Of a stretch of 64,000 nt of DNA, positions 7,967 to 16,494 are shown piece after piece (positions within the stretch are counted from its first letter, which is position 1; each line of letters starts with the position of its first letter). The position numbers were made by a program, and so were the translations under genes. Below the pieces are notes generated by a model. The model searched no databases. It saw only the letters and a program-made list of their open reading frames with translations, and had not been told where the DNA came from. The stretch is from Bradyrhizobium elkanii WSM2783 (GTDB taxonomy: Bacteria; Pseudomonadota; Alphaproteobacteria; Rhizobiales; Xanthobacteraceae), in contig NZ_AXAP01000003.1 of NCBI RefSeq assembly GCF_000472865.1, forward strand, positions 91,227 through 155,226. The letters run 5' to 3'.

Positions 7967-8521
7967 ATGTCGCGCAAGTTGATATGGCTTGCCGCGGCGG
8001 CGGCCGTCCTGGGGTCCGCCACGGCCGAGGCCCAAGTGACGAAAAGCCCGCCAGTGGACGCCGAGCAAGTGCTGAGAGTTCCTTCTGTCAATTACAGGAC
8101 AGAGTGGGTGCAGCTCGGAACCTTCTCCGTGCTCGCCGAGAAGCCGCAGGACGGCGCTAAGGAACTGCACGCCGTCTACACCGAGCGAAAGAACGTGGAG
8201 GCCTATCTCAACGACGGCAAGTTCCCGGACGGCGCGGTGTTCGTGAAGGACCTCTGGAACGCCAAGACAGAAGCGCTGCCAACCGGAACTGCGAGCTTCG
8301 CCGGTGACCTCATTGGGCGTTTCGTCATGGTCAAGGACGCCGCGGGCAAGCTCGGTTCGGGGGCTCGCTTCGGGGACGGCTGGGGATGGGCGTTCTTCCT
8401 CGGCAACGAGACGGTGAAAACTGTCACTGGAGACTACAAGGTAGACTGCCTGAGCTGCCACGAGCCGGTCCGAAAGCAGGATCTTCAATTCCTGCAAGGC
8501 TACCCGATCCTGCGCAAGTGA
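7967..8521 (+). CDS. Cytochrome P460 family haem protein
   Basis: A 184-residue exported haem protein. Residues 1-23 are a signal peptide (LIWLAAAAAVLG, cleavage near AEA). The CxxCH haem-binding motif CLSCH is at 161-165, close to the C terminus as in cytochrome P460, which carries a haem cross-linked to Lys. The typical YTERKNVEAYLNDGKFPDG and GDGWGWAFF segments are present. P460 proteins oxidise hydroxylamine or detoxify NO-type species in the periplasm; the substrate here is unknown. GAGGAG lies just before the ATG. It has no obvious partner in the island and looks like cargo. Confidence 0.85.
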   Translation: MSRKLIWLAAAAAVLGSATAEAQVTKSPPVDAEQVLRVPSVNYRTEWVQLGTFSVLAEKPQDGAKELHAVYTERKNVEAYLNDGKFPDGAVFVKDLWNAKTEALPTGTASFAGDLIGRFVMVKDAAGKLGSGARFGDGWGWAFFLGNETVKTVTGDYKVDCLSCHEPVRKQDLQFLQGYPILRK

Positions 8522-8969
8522 AACGCGCGCCGCGGTATTCTCGCGGCGCGGCCTCCCTTCCCAACTACGCTGCGCTGGACCTCAACATCGCGAATCACGC
8601 GAGTGCCATTGTGACGACAAAAGAAGTCGTCGGTTCTATCTCTTCTCTCTGAGCCTTCGAAGCCGGTGCGCCGTACTGCTATTGCTGCAGTGCATGCGTC
8701 CGTTTGTGGCCCATCGCAGCCATGCCCGTGGGCGCATCCAACGCCCGCTTTCTGGGATGAAGCGGACATTGTGGTGTCCGAAGCCAAATCGATGGACTTG
8801 TGTCACACTTCTAGCCCGTCCCGGGATGCGCGCACGGATCGAACGCGCATCCATCCATCTCAAAAAAATGCAAAAACTTGGTCGCGCCCAAGAAAATCCA
8901 CTCTGGATTTGGAGCTGACCAAGCGCCGCGCCTTCCGCGAAACCCGCGCGCTGCCATAGACTCCGCCGC
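8522..8969. other. Gene-free spacer with decayed sequence
   Basis: No convincing gene. Around 8,740-8,800 there is a dyad-like stretch with the AGCGGACAT string that resembles a second stretch near 10,793-10,915. Both may be remnants of a dispersed element. The last 60 bases should hold the start signals for the next gene. Confidence 0.35.
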
Positions 8970-9695
8970 ATGAAACTATTCGGCAGAACCAGAGTGCAAA
9001 AACTTGAAGCAAACATCGCCTCGCTCGCCAAGCAGGCCGGGCAGCTCGCGGCCAAGCGGGCCACGGCGCAGCAGGCGCTCGACAAGGCCATCTCCGACCG
9101 CCGGGGAGCGCTGCTGTCGGTCAATCTCGATGACCGGCAGCTCAACAAGTTGCAAGCGGCTGTGGATACGGCCACATCGATACTGGAAGGCATCGACGAC
9201 GCGATCTCCATTCTGAAGCAGCAGCAGGTGGAGGCCGAACGCCAGCTCGCGGCCGAACGCGATGCTGCCGAGCGGGCTGCCGCGGCCGAAAAGCTCGCCG
9301 CTCAGATCACGGCCATCGAGGCGGAGCTGCCGAAATATCTCAAGCAGTCCCGCGCCTTTGCCGATGCGCTGTCGGCGATCGGTCGCTTGCATTTTGAGAC
9401 GGGGCAATTGATGCATTTTGTCCAGAACGTCGTGGGTCAGATCGAAATTGCTGCAAACTTCGCGCTAGCAGACTTGAAGACGATGCCGATCGCGATCCGC
9501 GCGGGACAACAGGCGATCCCCCGCGATGAGCCGAAGCCCGAAGCAGTGCCTGACATCGTCGACCGTGACGACGAGAAGGTGACCCCGCCGTCGGACCTCG
9601 CCCCCGTTGTGGCGAGCGAACCGACCGAAAACTTCATTGTGCTCGATCGCTCCTCGGAGAGCCGCACGATCAAGGTCGCAGGGCCGGACTTTTAG
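8970..9695 (+). CDS. Coiled-coil hypothetical protein
   Basis: A 241-residue protein. Residues 10-140 form a long coiled coil rich in Ala, Gln and Glu (QVEAERQLAAERDAAERAA and neighbours). A hydrophobic helical patch follows (RLHFETGQLMHFVQNVVGQ). The C-terminal 60 residues are acidic and Pro-rich and probably disordered. No signal peptide and no enzyme motif are seen. It is followed after two bases by a small basic protein, so the two are probably one transcript. Function unknown. Confidence 0.6.
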   Translation: MKLFGRTRVQKLEANIASLAKQAGQLAAKRATAQQALDKAISDRRGALLSVNLDDRQLNKLQAAVDTATSILEGIDDAISILKQQQVEAERQLAAERDAAERAAAAEKLAAQITAIEAELPKYLKQSRAFADALSAIGRLHFETGQLMHFVQNVVGQIEIAANFALADLKTMPIAIRAGQQAIPRDEPKPEAVPDIVDRDDEKVTPPSDLAPVVASEPTENFIVLDRSSESRTIKVAGPDF

Positions 9696-9697
9696 CC

Positions 9698-9949
9698 ATG
9701 AGCAAAGGACCGCCCGGCTTCGCACCGCACATGATTGTCCATCGACTGGATGGTTGGGTCGGCGACACCGGTCGCGCGCCCCGCGCTGTTGCGGAAATGA
9801 TCTTCGATGCTATGCCGCCGCTCGGCCGTCGCAGCGCCATTGATCGCATTCGCGCACGCATGATCGCGCGGCAGCACGAATATGACCTCGCTAAAAAGGT
9901 GCGCCTTGCGCGTCGACGCGCCTTTAGGCTTGCGAAAGCGCGAGAATGA
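9698..9949 (+). CDS. Small basic hypothetical protein
   Basis: An 83-residue, Arg-rich protein that starts two bases after the preceding stop. The C-terminal third (RIRARMIARQHEYDLAKKVR) is a positively charged helix that could bind nucleic acid. No known family. Close spacing to its neighbours supports that it is translated. Confidence 0.5.
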   Translation: MSKGPPGFAPHMIVHRLDGWVGDTGRAPRAVAEMIFDAMPPLGRRSAIDRIRARMIARQHEYDLAKKVRLARRRAFRLAKARE

Positions 9950-10065
9950 AGATGACGAACTCAATCTCCCGGCTGCGTTGCGCGGCTCGTAGCAGTGGGC
10001 GTGGTTCGTCGGAACGCGGCCAGCTCATTTCGTCTCCAAGGGGGGCTAACCGCAGGGGCTTCACA

Positions 10066-10761
10066 ATGAATGACCGAGCTGAAGAAGAACGCGACGAATA
10101 TGACCAATTGCTCGTCACGATCGGCCGCTCGGCGGATGACGATTTGAGGATCAGCGTTCACGAAGCCGCGCACGCGATCTGCGCGCGACTGCTCGGTCAT
10201 CCGGTCGACGGCGTGACGATCAACCCTGGAAGCGGATATGAAGGTCTTTGCTGGGGGGCTTCGCACAAGGAAGCGTTCGCCGATGGTCGTGGCGACGCTT
10301 CGAGCGTTCGCGAAACGCTCGCGCCGATGATGCCTGGACTGGGCGAAGATCGCAGTGTGGTCTCCGATATTTTCGTGAATGTGTACGACAAGTGCATTGA
10401 GTTGATGGCTGGTCGAGCCGCCGAACGCATGCTGCTAGACGGCGAGCCTGTGGTGCCCACTGACGATCTCCGTCAGGCGCGTGAGCTGGCGATGCTATTC
10501 TGTAGTAGCGAAGAAGCGATCGAGGCCTTCATCGGGCACTGCGATATCGCCGCGCGCGATCTATTGTTGCCGCACGGTGATACCGTGATGGCGTTGTCGA
10601 TTGCGTTGCGGATCAAGCGGACGCTGGACGGCGCCGAGATCGACAAGACGATCAGGATCGCTCTCGCACATAGGGACATTGCCATCGAACGCGCTCGACG
10701 TGTGCAATGGCAGCGTACAGTCGAGAATGCTGCAGCCTTCGAAGGGCAATTCTGCCGCTAG
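10066..10761 (+). CDS. M41-like (FtsH-type) zinc peptidase without AAA domain
   Basis: A 231-residue protein with a HExxH zinc site at 32-36 (SVHEAAHAICARLLGH), as in the HEAGH helix of FtsH peptidases, followed by a VDGVTI strand as in that family. AGRAAERMLL and a later acidic helix (DDLRQARELAM) match the segments that carry the third ligand in M41. The AAA and membrane parts of FtsH are absent, so any activity would be ATP-independent or needs a partner. ATG at 10066 has CAGGGG upstream and is preferred over the frame from 9946. Stand-alone M41-like proteins occur in phages and islands with unknown targets. Confidence 0.7.
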   Translation: MNDRAEEERDEYDQLLVTIGRSADDDLRISVHEAAHAICARLLGHPVDGVTINPGSGYEGLCWGASHKEAFADGRGDASSVRETLAPMMPGLGEDRSVVSDIFVNVYDKCIELMAGRAAERMLLDGEPVVPTDDLRQARELAMLFCSSEEAIEAFIGHCDIAARDLLLPHGDTVMALSIALRIKRTLDGAEIDKTIRIALAHRDIAIERARRVQWQRTVENAAAFEGQFCR

Positions 10762-11176
10762 GAGCGCTCCCGATTTCGGCGGCGTCTCGCAATGTCCGCT
10801 ATTCGCCGCTTAGCTGGCCTAAGCCGGACGCTGCGCCTAGTCCGAGTTGGCCCACAAGGCCACTTCAGCATGCGGGCGGTTGTGGGGCAAAAGCGGACGT
10901 GGATCATCCATCTGTCCGCTGCGCACGGGACGGGGGCAACCCCAGATGTTGAGATAAGGACTGGATTGCCATCTACTCAGGACGCTGATTTCGCAAGGAT
11001 TTTTGGCGGTCCGGTGCTTGCCTTGTGTATGGGTCTGTGGACCGGCCGCAACCCCGACTGCGCCTCAAGGCAGATCTTAACCTCACCGGTCAACTCCCTC
11101 GTGGATCACCTCGCGGACGGCAGGCAGCGCCCTTTTCCGCAGGGCGATATTCTGTCAGACATAGGCGACCGATAGA
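10762..11176. other. Gene-free spacer before the GHKL ATPase
   Basis: No supported gene in 415 bases. It contains short strings (TCCGCT, AGCGGACGT) like those near 8,740-8,800, possibly remnants of the same dispersed sequence, and must contain the promoter of the gene at 11,177. Confidence 0.35.
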
Positions 11177-13180
11177 ATGAGTACCTTCCACTGGGAGCGC
11201 CCCTTGGCCGTTGTAGAAAAATCTGATCCTCGCGCGATGTTGCACGGTTTCGATCCGCTCGAAGTGAATTTGGACCAGAGCGGCCTCGAACGGAACATCG
11301 CCCAAGACGCGGTGAAGCGAGAGGTCCTCAATATTCTGAAAAGCTACACTGGCTACTTCGATTGTTTTTCGGAGATGCTCCAGAACGCCCTGGATGCCCT
11401 GGATGCCCGAGCCGCCGTTGAGAACTTTGAGCCTAAGCTCTGGATCAAGATCGACGTCGGCGGTGGCCGCGTTGCTGTGATCGACAACGGCATCGGCATG
11501 AATCTAAACCAGGTCAAGTTCTGCTTCCGACCGAACGTCTCGTTCAAAGCCAGGAAGGTCTCACGTGGTCACAAGGGGGTCGGGGCGACCTTCTTGGCAT
11601 ACGGGTTCTCAGCGATCCGGGTGTTCACCAAGACCGCAGCCGGGTCGATCTCCGGCCAGATGCGCAATGGCCGACAATGGGCTGAAGACCACACGGACTC
11701 ATATCCTCGGCCCGTGTTCGAGTCATCTGAGTTTAACCCGGCCGAACTCGCGAACGAGAAATCGGGGACGTGCGTTGAGATCTTGATCGGAGATCAAAGA
11801 CCCCAATTGCCGTGGCTTCTCGCGACAAGTGCAACGCAGTGGTATGACGTGTTGCGTATCAAGACCCCACTTGGTGGGATCTACCTGAGTGCTCCGGGGC
11901 GCGAGCAGAAGACGGCCGTGGTGGTTGAAGTCCTTGACCTGGCTGGTACCGCGACCCACTACGTCGGAAAGAATCCTGAGTACTATTACCCACACGAGAT
12001 GCCGGTTCTTCAGAAGGTGGCCGGCATTTCAGAGATAGAAGCCGCTGTCGCCGAAATCAAAGGTGATCCCAGTACACGTCTCAATCGGCTCAACGACAAG
12101 TTCCGCAGACTCGACGCTATGTATGAGGTGTGGTCAGGCAAGGAAGTTCTCGCCGATCCCGTCCTCAGCCGCAATCTCGATGACGATCAGCGAGTGCTCG
12201 TCGAAAAGCACAACATCACTGTGTATGGTTGCTTTGTGAGCACCGCCAAGAGCTGGTCTGTTTTCCAGAAAGACTCTCTGAAGGTCCGAGCGAATGCTGT
12301 GCTCCTCAGGGGCGGTTTGCAGCTCGCTTCCGATTTCATGCCTCAAGGCGATCTCGCGGTAATCCCGCTGACAAGCACGATCGGCTACCAAGCGAACACA
12401 CACGTCATCATTCACCTGACGGACGGTAATCCGGACATGGGCCGGAAGGTCTTCCAGCCGGAGATCAAGACTCTCGGCGACGAACTGGCCAGACGAGCGG
12501 TCGACGTATTCAAGCGGTATCTCGCACTAATGCGCGAGGACACCGGCATATCAAACATCCAGTCGTCGCGCGTACTCTGGGAGTTCAAGAAACAGCAAGA
12601 GGAGCATCTGGCGAAGCACCCGCTCCAGTACAGGAGCGGCGACCGCAAGCTTTCGATCATGTCGGAGCCGCAGAGCGAACAGGACGTCGTGGCATTGTTC
12701 CACGAGCTTCTCGGCCTGGGCCTGCTGCAGGGCCTCGGCATCTATGCGACGTCCGAAAGCGAGAAGTACGACTGCATCTTTCAGGCGGACGTTTCATCGA
12801 GAGAACAATTGTACTCGGAGAAGCAGCCACTCGGGGTCTCCGAACGCGCGCTTGAGGAGGGCCAGTCTCCGCCCTGGGTGCTAGAGTACAAGTTCGACTC
12901 GGATAGCCTTATCGCCGACTTTAGCAAAGAATTGAAACATATTTCGGATGTCAGGTTGCTTGTTTGCTGGGCGATCGGAGCGAAGACGCGGGCGGAGTTC
13001 ACCTTGAGACCGTATCTTGCGGGGGACGAAGGGTCGACGCGGCAGATTTTTGGCACCACCCATGCGGCGTATCAAGACAGAGAGCTTCGGTTCGACATCA
13101 TCGCACTCCAGGACCTCCTCGCCTTTGTTCGGGACCCGGACGGTGAATCTGCGCGACAACGGCAGCTCTATCTGTCATGA
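11177..13180 (+). CDS. GHKL ATPase, MORC/MutL/Hsp90-like
   Basis: A 667-residue protein with an N-terminal GHKL ATP-binding fold: motif I EMLQNALDALDA (Glu66, Asn70), motif II DNGIGMN (103-109) and the lid motif GHKGVGATFLAYG (131-143). The DNA-repair and kinase domains of relatives are missing; the 500-residue C-terminal part is unrecognised, alpha/beta and ends in ALQDLLAFVRDPDG. Stand-alone GHKL ATPases of this kind are known from bacterial conflict islands, where ATP-driven dimer closure is thought to clamp DNA or signal infection. It is monocistronic here, convergent with the Tc-like gene 36 bases away. Function as defence protein is inference from fold and location. Confidence 0.75.
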   Translation: MSTFHWERPLAVVEKSDPRAMLHGFDPLEVNLDQSGLERNIAQDAVKREVLNILKSYTGYFDCFSEMLQNALDALDARAAVENFEPKLWIKIDVGGGRVAVIDNGIGMNLNQVKFCFRPNVSFKARKVSRGHKGVGATFLAYGFSAIRVFTKTAAGSISGQMRNGRQWAEDHTDSYPRPVFESSEFNPAELANEKSGTCVEILIGDQRPQLPWLLATSATQWYDVLRIKTPLGGIYLSAPGREQKTAVVVEVLDLAGTATHYVGKNPEYYYPHEMPVLQKVAGISEIEAAVAEIKGDPSTRLNRLNDKFRRLDAMYEVWSGKEVLADPVLSRNLDDDQRVLVEKHNITVYGCFVSTAKSWSVFQKDSLKVRANAVLLRGGLQLASDFMPQGDLAVIPLTSTIGYQANTHVIIHLTDGNPDMGRKVFQPEIKTLGDELARRAVDVFKRYLALMREDTGISNIQSSRVLWEFKKQQEEHLAKHPLQYRSGDRKLSIMSEPQSEQDVVALFHELLGLGLLQGLGIYATSESEKYDCIFQADVSSREQLYSEKQPLGVSERALEEGQSPPWVLEYKFDSDSLIADFSKELKHISDVRLLVCWAIGAKTRAEFTLRPYLAGDEGSTRQIFGTTHAAYQDRELRFDIIALQDLLAFVRDPDGESARQRQLYLS

Positions 13181-13216
13181 GCAAAGTCGAACGCATTCGG
13201 TTCTTGAAGCAGCAGT

Positions 13217-14542
13217 TCAAAATTTGAGTGCGTGCCACTTTGGTACTGATTTGTCCGGACGCCCGGTCAGCAGAAGATGAAGCCTGATATCTGTAATGGA
13301 GTTCGGCTCACGTGGATGCGGCTTTTGATCACCGGCACTAAAGCTCTTATTTATAATAATGGTCCACACGCCACGGGGATTCAAATTGTTGATGTTTGCC
13401 CCCCGATACATCCTCACTGCCATACCGGGATCATCCAGCGCAATCGCCGACAAAATTACAGGCGACCGCGCTGCGTCGTTCCGGGGGTCAAAGAGGTCTT
13501 TTGTTGGAGGCGGAAATACCTCGCCTGTCGCCCGAAACACCCTTCGATAAGTATCTCCCGGATTGTCAACGCCCAACGAAAGCGCGACGCCTCTAACCCA
13601 AAGCTTTCCAAAAAGGGCGTCGAAGTAATTCGTAAGGTCCACAGTTAAGATCCCGCTCCCAGCGGTCTGCATCGCAGCCGAGTATTCTCCCGTAGATATC
13701 AGACGGCTACCGTCCCAAGCAGGGTCAGTTAGAGGGATGATGTGTTCGAAATCAACATCTCCCAGCTGATCGATCTCCAATCGCCTAAGCACCTTTCGAG
13801 TCCAAGAAAGCAAATCATCAAGAAAGGACAATACACCCGGCGCCGGCAGAGGTTCATCGATGTCGTAGACGGCCTTGAGGCCCAGATTCGCAGCTATAGC
13901 CTTTTGATGGCACTCGAATACGTCCTCACTCAACAGCTTCTGGAGCCTGTTGAGGCGATCTCCAAAGTTCAACGACCCGCCTGGCATCGCGTGTCGTGCT
14001 TGCAGATCGTCTTGGTGTTGAGAAAGTCTATTCCATTTCGCCTGGACTTTGTCGCGCCTATCTTCTTCGCCCATTAGGGCAACTTCGCTAGATTGACGAC
14101 TTCCTTCGGCTGCTTCCTTAAATCCAGGCCCTAGAGGATCGCCTGAGCTACCGAATGCATCACGCGCCTTTTCTTGAGCATCGCGCTCTATCTTCTTCTG
14201 GTCGCCAATATAGGCCAGCTGCTCGAGAGCTATTTGACCGTCTAATTGATCTTTAAAGAGCTGATAATCGAGTGCCCAAGTGGTTGCAGCAATATCGAGA
14301 TCGTACCCTTCTTTTCTATATGAAAAAATTCGGTCTAGCAGTCGACTTACGTCACCAAGTAATTGTTCCACTCTGTATGGGTCGTACGGATTTGCAGAGA
14401 TCCGAGCCTTCTCAGCAACAGTATCGATCAGGACGTCGAGCGTGACAGCACCGTCAGACAAAACTGGGAGCCAGGCATACCCCTTCGCGCACAGCTCGGC
14501 TTTTTTGGTCGTCCATCGTCGGTAACTAATCTCGTGGGCCAC
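13217..14542 (-). CDS. Protein with Tc-toxin A C-terminal (TcB-binding)-like region
   Basis: A 441-residue protein. Its C-terminal half follows the order of segments that I know from the TcB-binding end of insecticidal TcA subunits: a helix with YDIDEPLP, a strand pair LTVDLTNYFDALFGKLWVRG followed by VALSLG, then ALDDPGMAVRMY (compare DDSGLFEL in TcA), a GVWTIIINKSF strand and SITDIRLHLLLTGRPD (compare ISDVILHLRYTAREG). The N-terminal 230 residues are helical and charged. Full TcA proteins exceed 1,000 residues, so this is a free C-terminal module or a remnant. It lies 30 bases after an unknown protein on the same strand. The similarity is by eye and needs profile confirmation. Confidence 0.5.
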   Translation of the reverse strand: MAHEISYRRWTTKKAELCAKGYAWLPVLSDGAVTLDVLIDTVAEKARISANPYDPYRVEQLLGDVSRLLDRIFSYRKEGYDLDIAATTWALDYQLFKDQLDGQIALEQLAYIGDQKKIERDAQEKARDAFGSSGDPLGPGFKEAAEGSRQSSEVALMGEEDRRDKVQAKWNRLSQHQDDLQARHAMPGGSLNFGDRLNRLQKLLSEDVFECHQKAIAANLGLKAVYDIDEPLPAPGVLSFLDDLLSWTRKVLRRLEIDQLGDVDFEHIIPLTDPAWDGSRLISTGEYSAAMQTAGSGILTVDLTNYFDALFGKLWVRGVALSLGVDNPGDTYRRVFRATGEVFPPPTKDLFDPRNDAARSPVILSAIALDDPGMAVRMYRGANINNLNPRGVWTIIINKSFSAGDQKPHPREPNSITDIRLHLLLTGRPDKSVPKWHALKF

Positions 14543-14572
14543 AATTAACCCTCCCTGCTGCTTGCGAATCCT

Positions 14573-15367
14573 TTACGCGTCAAACTCGCTATCTTCACTA
14601 GGGCTGGGGAGATCCCTTGCACCACTGTCTCCATCGCCGCGGTCCAAATCTCCATTCGGACGCTCATCATATTTTGGATAGTCCAACTCCGTTGGGGGCG
14701 GCTCGATTCTTTGCGGCGGCTCAGCCTCGCCATCCTTAAACATGCTATTCCCAAGCTCTTCACTGGCCTTCATGGCGTCATACATTTTTTTATAAAACTC
14801 CGCCAAGTCCTGAGAAAGCTTTAGCCAAGATTCCTTATCCTCGCCCAGGGCGAGACCTGCCTCTATTGCACCAAAGGCTTTGTCGACCGCTTCATACAAA
14901 GCTTTTAATTCTGGTGGTTGGACCGACCTAGAAAAGTCTCCGGACAGATTCAATCGCTCCTTCAACGAAGACAGCGCGCTCATAGTCTGAGAGAGCTGAT
15001 ACTTTGCGAGCCCTATCATTGCATAATACGTATAGGTCATTGATGTTGGTTGCTCAAAACCACCTGAATAATACGTGAAAGGCGGTTTGAGGACGTCGGG
15101 AGTAATTGAAGGAATAAAGAAAGCCGCATTGACTAATGGAAGCAGTCCAGGGGCAACTCCCTGAGCTATTTCAGCCGCAAGCTGGGCGGTAGTCGTGACG
15201 TCTTTAGCGAACAAGAACTTGCTTGCTAAGTCATTCGCGACGCTGGAAAGCGGAGGAACAGCCTTTGGCTCCCAAATGCGAGCGCCTAACAATGTCGGAG
15301 GCAACACGGTCCGAGGCAACAGGGTCGGAGGCTGCGTGTACCAATTGTATGATGTGCTGTCCGCCAT
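14573..15367 (-). CDS. Hypothetical partner of the Tc-like protein
   Basis: A 264-residue protein, unrecognised. The first 45 residues are Pro-rich (TLLPRTVLPPTLLG). A hydrophobic helical stretch follows (QLAAEIAQGVAPGLLPLVNA, about 60-85), which could insert in a membrane or pack as helical bundle, then amphipathic helices (to about 205), and a strongly acidic Pro/Asp tail (residues 212-264). It is first of a close pair with the Tc-like gene (30-base gap). The position suggests the two gene products act together. Confidence 0.6.
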   Translation of the reverse strand: MADSTSYNWYTQPPTLLPRTVLPPTLLGARIWEPKAVPPLSSVANDLASKFLFAKDVTTTAQLAAEIAQGVAPGLLPLVNAAFFIPSITPDVLKPPFTYYSGGFEQPTSMTYTYYAMIGLAKYQLSQTMSALSSLKERLNLSGDFSRSVQPPELKALYEAVDKAFGAIEAGLALGEDKESWLKLSQDLAEFYKKMYDAMKASEELGNSMFKDGEAEPPQRIEPPPTELDYPKYDERPNGDLDRGDGDSGARDLPSPSEDSEFDA

Positions 15368-15383
15368 GGCGGGCCTTTGAAGT

Positions 15384-15878
15384 TTAATCGAGCGATGAGC
15401 GCGCGGAGTCGGCTGGACCCGAGGGACCAGTCTGTTCCCGCTTAATGATCAAGTGCTGAAAAAAACGCCTATACGCTTTGCACGAGTCGTCAACGTGGGT
15501 GCGAAGAAGCTCTCCTTCCATCTCAGCCCCATCATCTGATACAGTCAAATAGAGGTGCGTTGGATGATAGAAATTTGCGGCACACGCCGGAGTTTCATCG
15601 CTAGAAAAGCGCTGATAAAACACCCCAGAGAGGATGTTTCCGATTACCGTCCCTGAAAAGGCGATGTCCCCAGGCTTGATACCTGACGCAAGCTGCTCGT
15701 CGTCGGGCAAGTCATATACCGCCGAAATGTTTTGATCGATCTGCGAGAAGGAATAGATTGCCCCGCTATCGCTCTCCCATTTACCGGAAAGATCAGCAGG
15801 AGATCCTTCTGCGCGTGATGTCGCACAACTCAATCCAATTGTGAGCAACCAGAGGACAACGACAACAAATTTTGTCAT
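15384..15878 (-). CDS. Exported hypothetical protein
   Basis: A 164-residue protein with a signal peptide (TKFVVVVLWLLTIGL, cleavage near SRA-EG). The mature part is beta-rich (LSGKWESDSGAIYSFSQIDQ, FSGTVIGNILSGVFYQ), resembling small calycin- or lipocalin-type secreted domains, with two Cys that could pair. GAGGAG touches the ATG at 15884 but sits six bases from the ATG at 15878, so the latter is chosen. The frame extends upstream to 15974 without support. It precedes the Tc-like pair on the same strand with a 16-base gap. Confidence 0.65.
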   Translation of the reverse strand: MTKFVVVVLWLLTIGLSCATSRAEGSPADLSGKWESDSGAIYSFSQIDQNISAVYDLPDDEQLASGIKPGDIAFSGTVIGNILSGVFYQRFSSDETPACAANFYHPTHLYLTVSDDGAEMEGELLRTHVDDSCKAYRRFFQHLIIKREQTGPSGPADSARSSLD

Positions 15879-16010
15879 GATCATCTCCTCGGCTACAGGT
15901 TTGAAATCCCTCGAGGGGCCTGACCGAAACCAGTCCAGAATAGAACTGTAGGGAGCGGAGCGTGCGCCGTTCAATCCGGCGACACGCTACCGGAGGAGTA
16001 AACTTTCTTC

Positions 16011-16331
16011 CTATTCAGGAGGCTTTCTAAAGGCCGATGGTGATGCGGCTTTCGGATTGTCACAAACTATCATGTAATGGCTGTAACCACATTTGTTGCC
16101 ACCATATGTGCTATAATTCTGAATTACGGATGAGCCGCAATGCGCGTTGGCCCATGCTTGAACGTCGTAATAGCAATACTCATAGATGTCGTGGGCTTGG
16201 CAATTGCGTTCGTATTCGCCGAGGCACATTCTGTAGTTCACTGACGCCGCGTTCGCCGGACTGGAAATCTGTGAGGCCATTAGGATAGCACTCAACGCTA
16301 GCATCAGCCGGAAGCGATTGCTCCTACTCAT
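16011..16331 (-). CDS. Small secreted Cys-rich protein
   Basis: A 106-residue protein with a clear signal peptide (MLALSAILMASQ, cleavage after ANA). The 78-residue mature chain holds six Cys (in CLGEYERNC, EYCYYD, AHCGSS, KCGYSHYMIVC), probably three disulphides, and many Tyr. Family unknown. It is first in a minus-strand series of two exported and two large proteins, and could be a secreted effector or an immunity-type partner. No evidence decides. Confidence 0.6.
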   Translation of the reverse strand: MSRSNRFRLMLALSAILMASQISSPANAASVNYRMCLGEYERNCQAHDIYEYCYYDVQAWANAHCGSSVIQNYSTYGGNKCGYSHYMIVCDNPKAASPSAFRKPPE

Positions 16332-16432
16332 GACGTCTCTCCCATTGACTAAGAATTAATTTGTTCGAAAAATCGATCCGCTCATCATATTCAAGCAAGG
16401 GTTGTAACCCTATTATGAACTCTGAGGTTGTC

Positions 16433-16470
16433 AAGGGGCTTAAGATCAACTAAGGGGCTTAAGACCAACT
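16433..16470. repeat. Perfectly abutting 19-bp tandem repeat
   Basis: AAGGGGCTTAAGATCAACT is followed directly by the same 19 bases with one change (T to C at position 14). It lies about 100 bases upstream of the secreted Cys-rich gene and after the SIR2-partner gene. Two copies of a 19-bp sequence could bind a regulator or be a duplication scar. Confidence 0.6.
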
Positions 16471-16494
16471 AATGCTGAAGCTACACCGTTAGAG

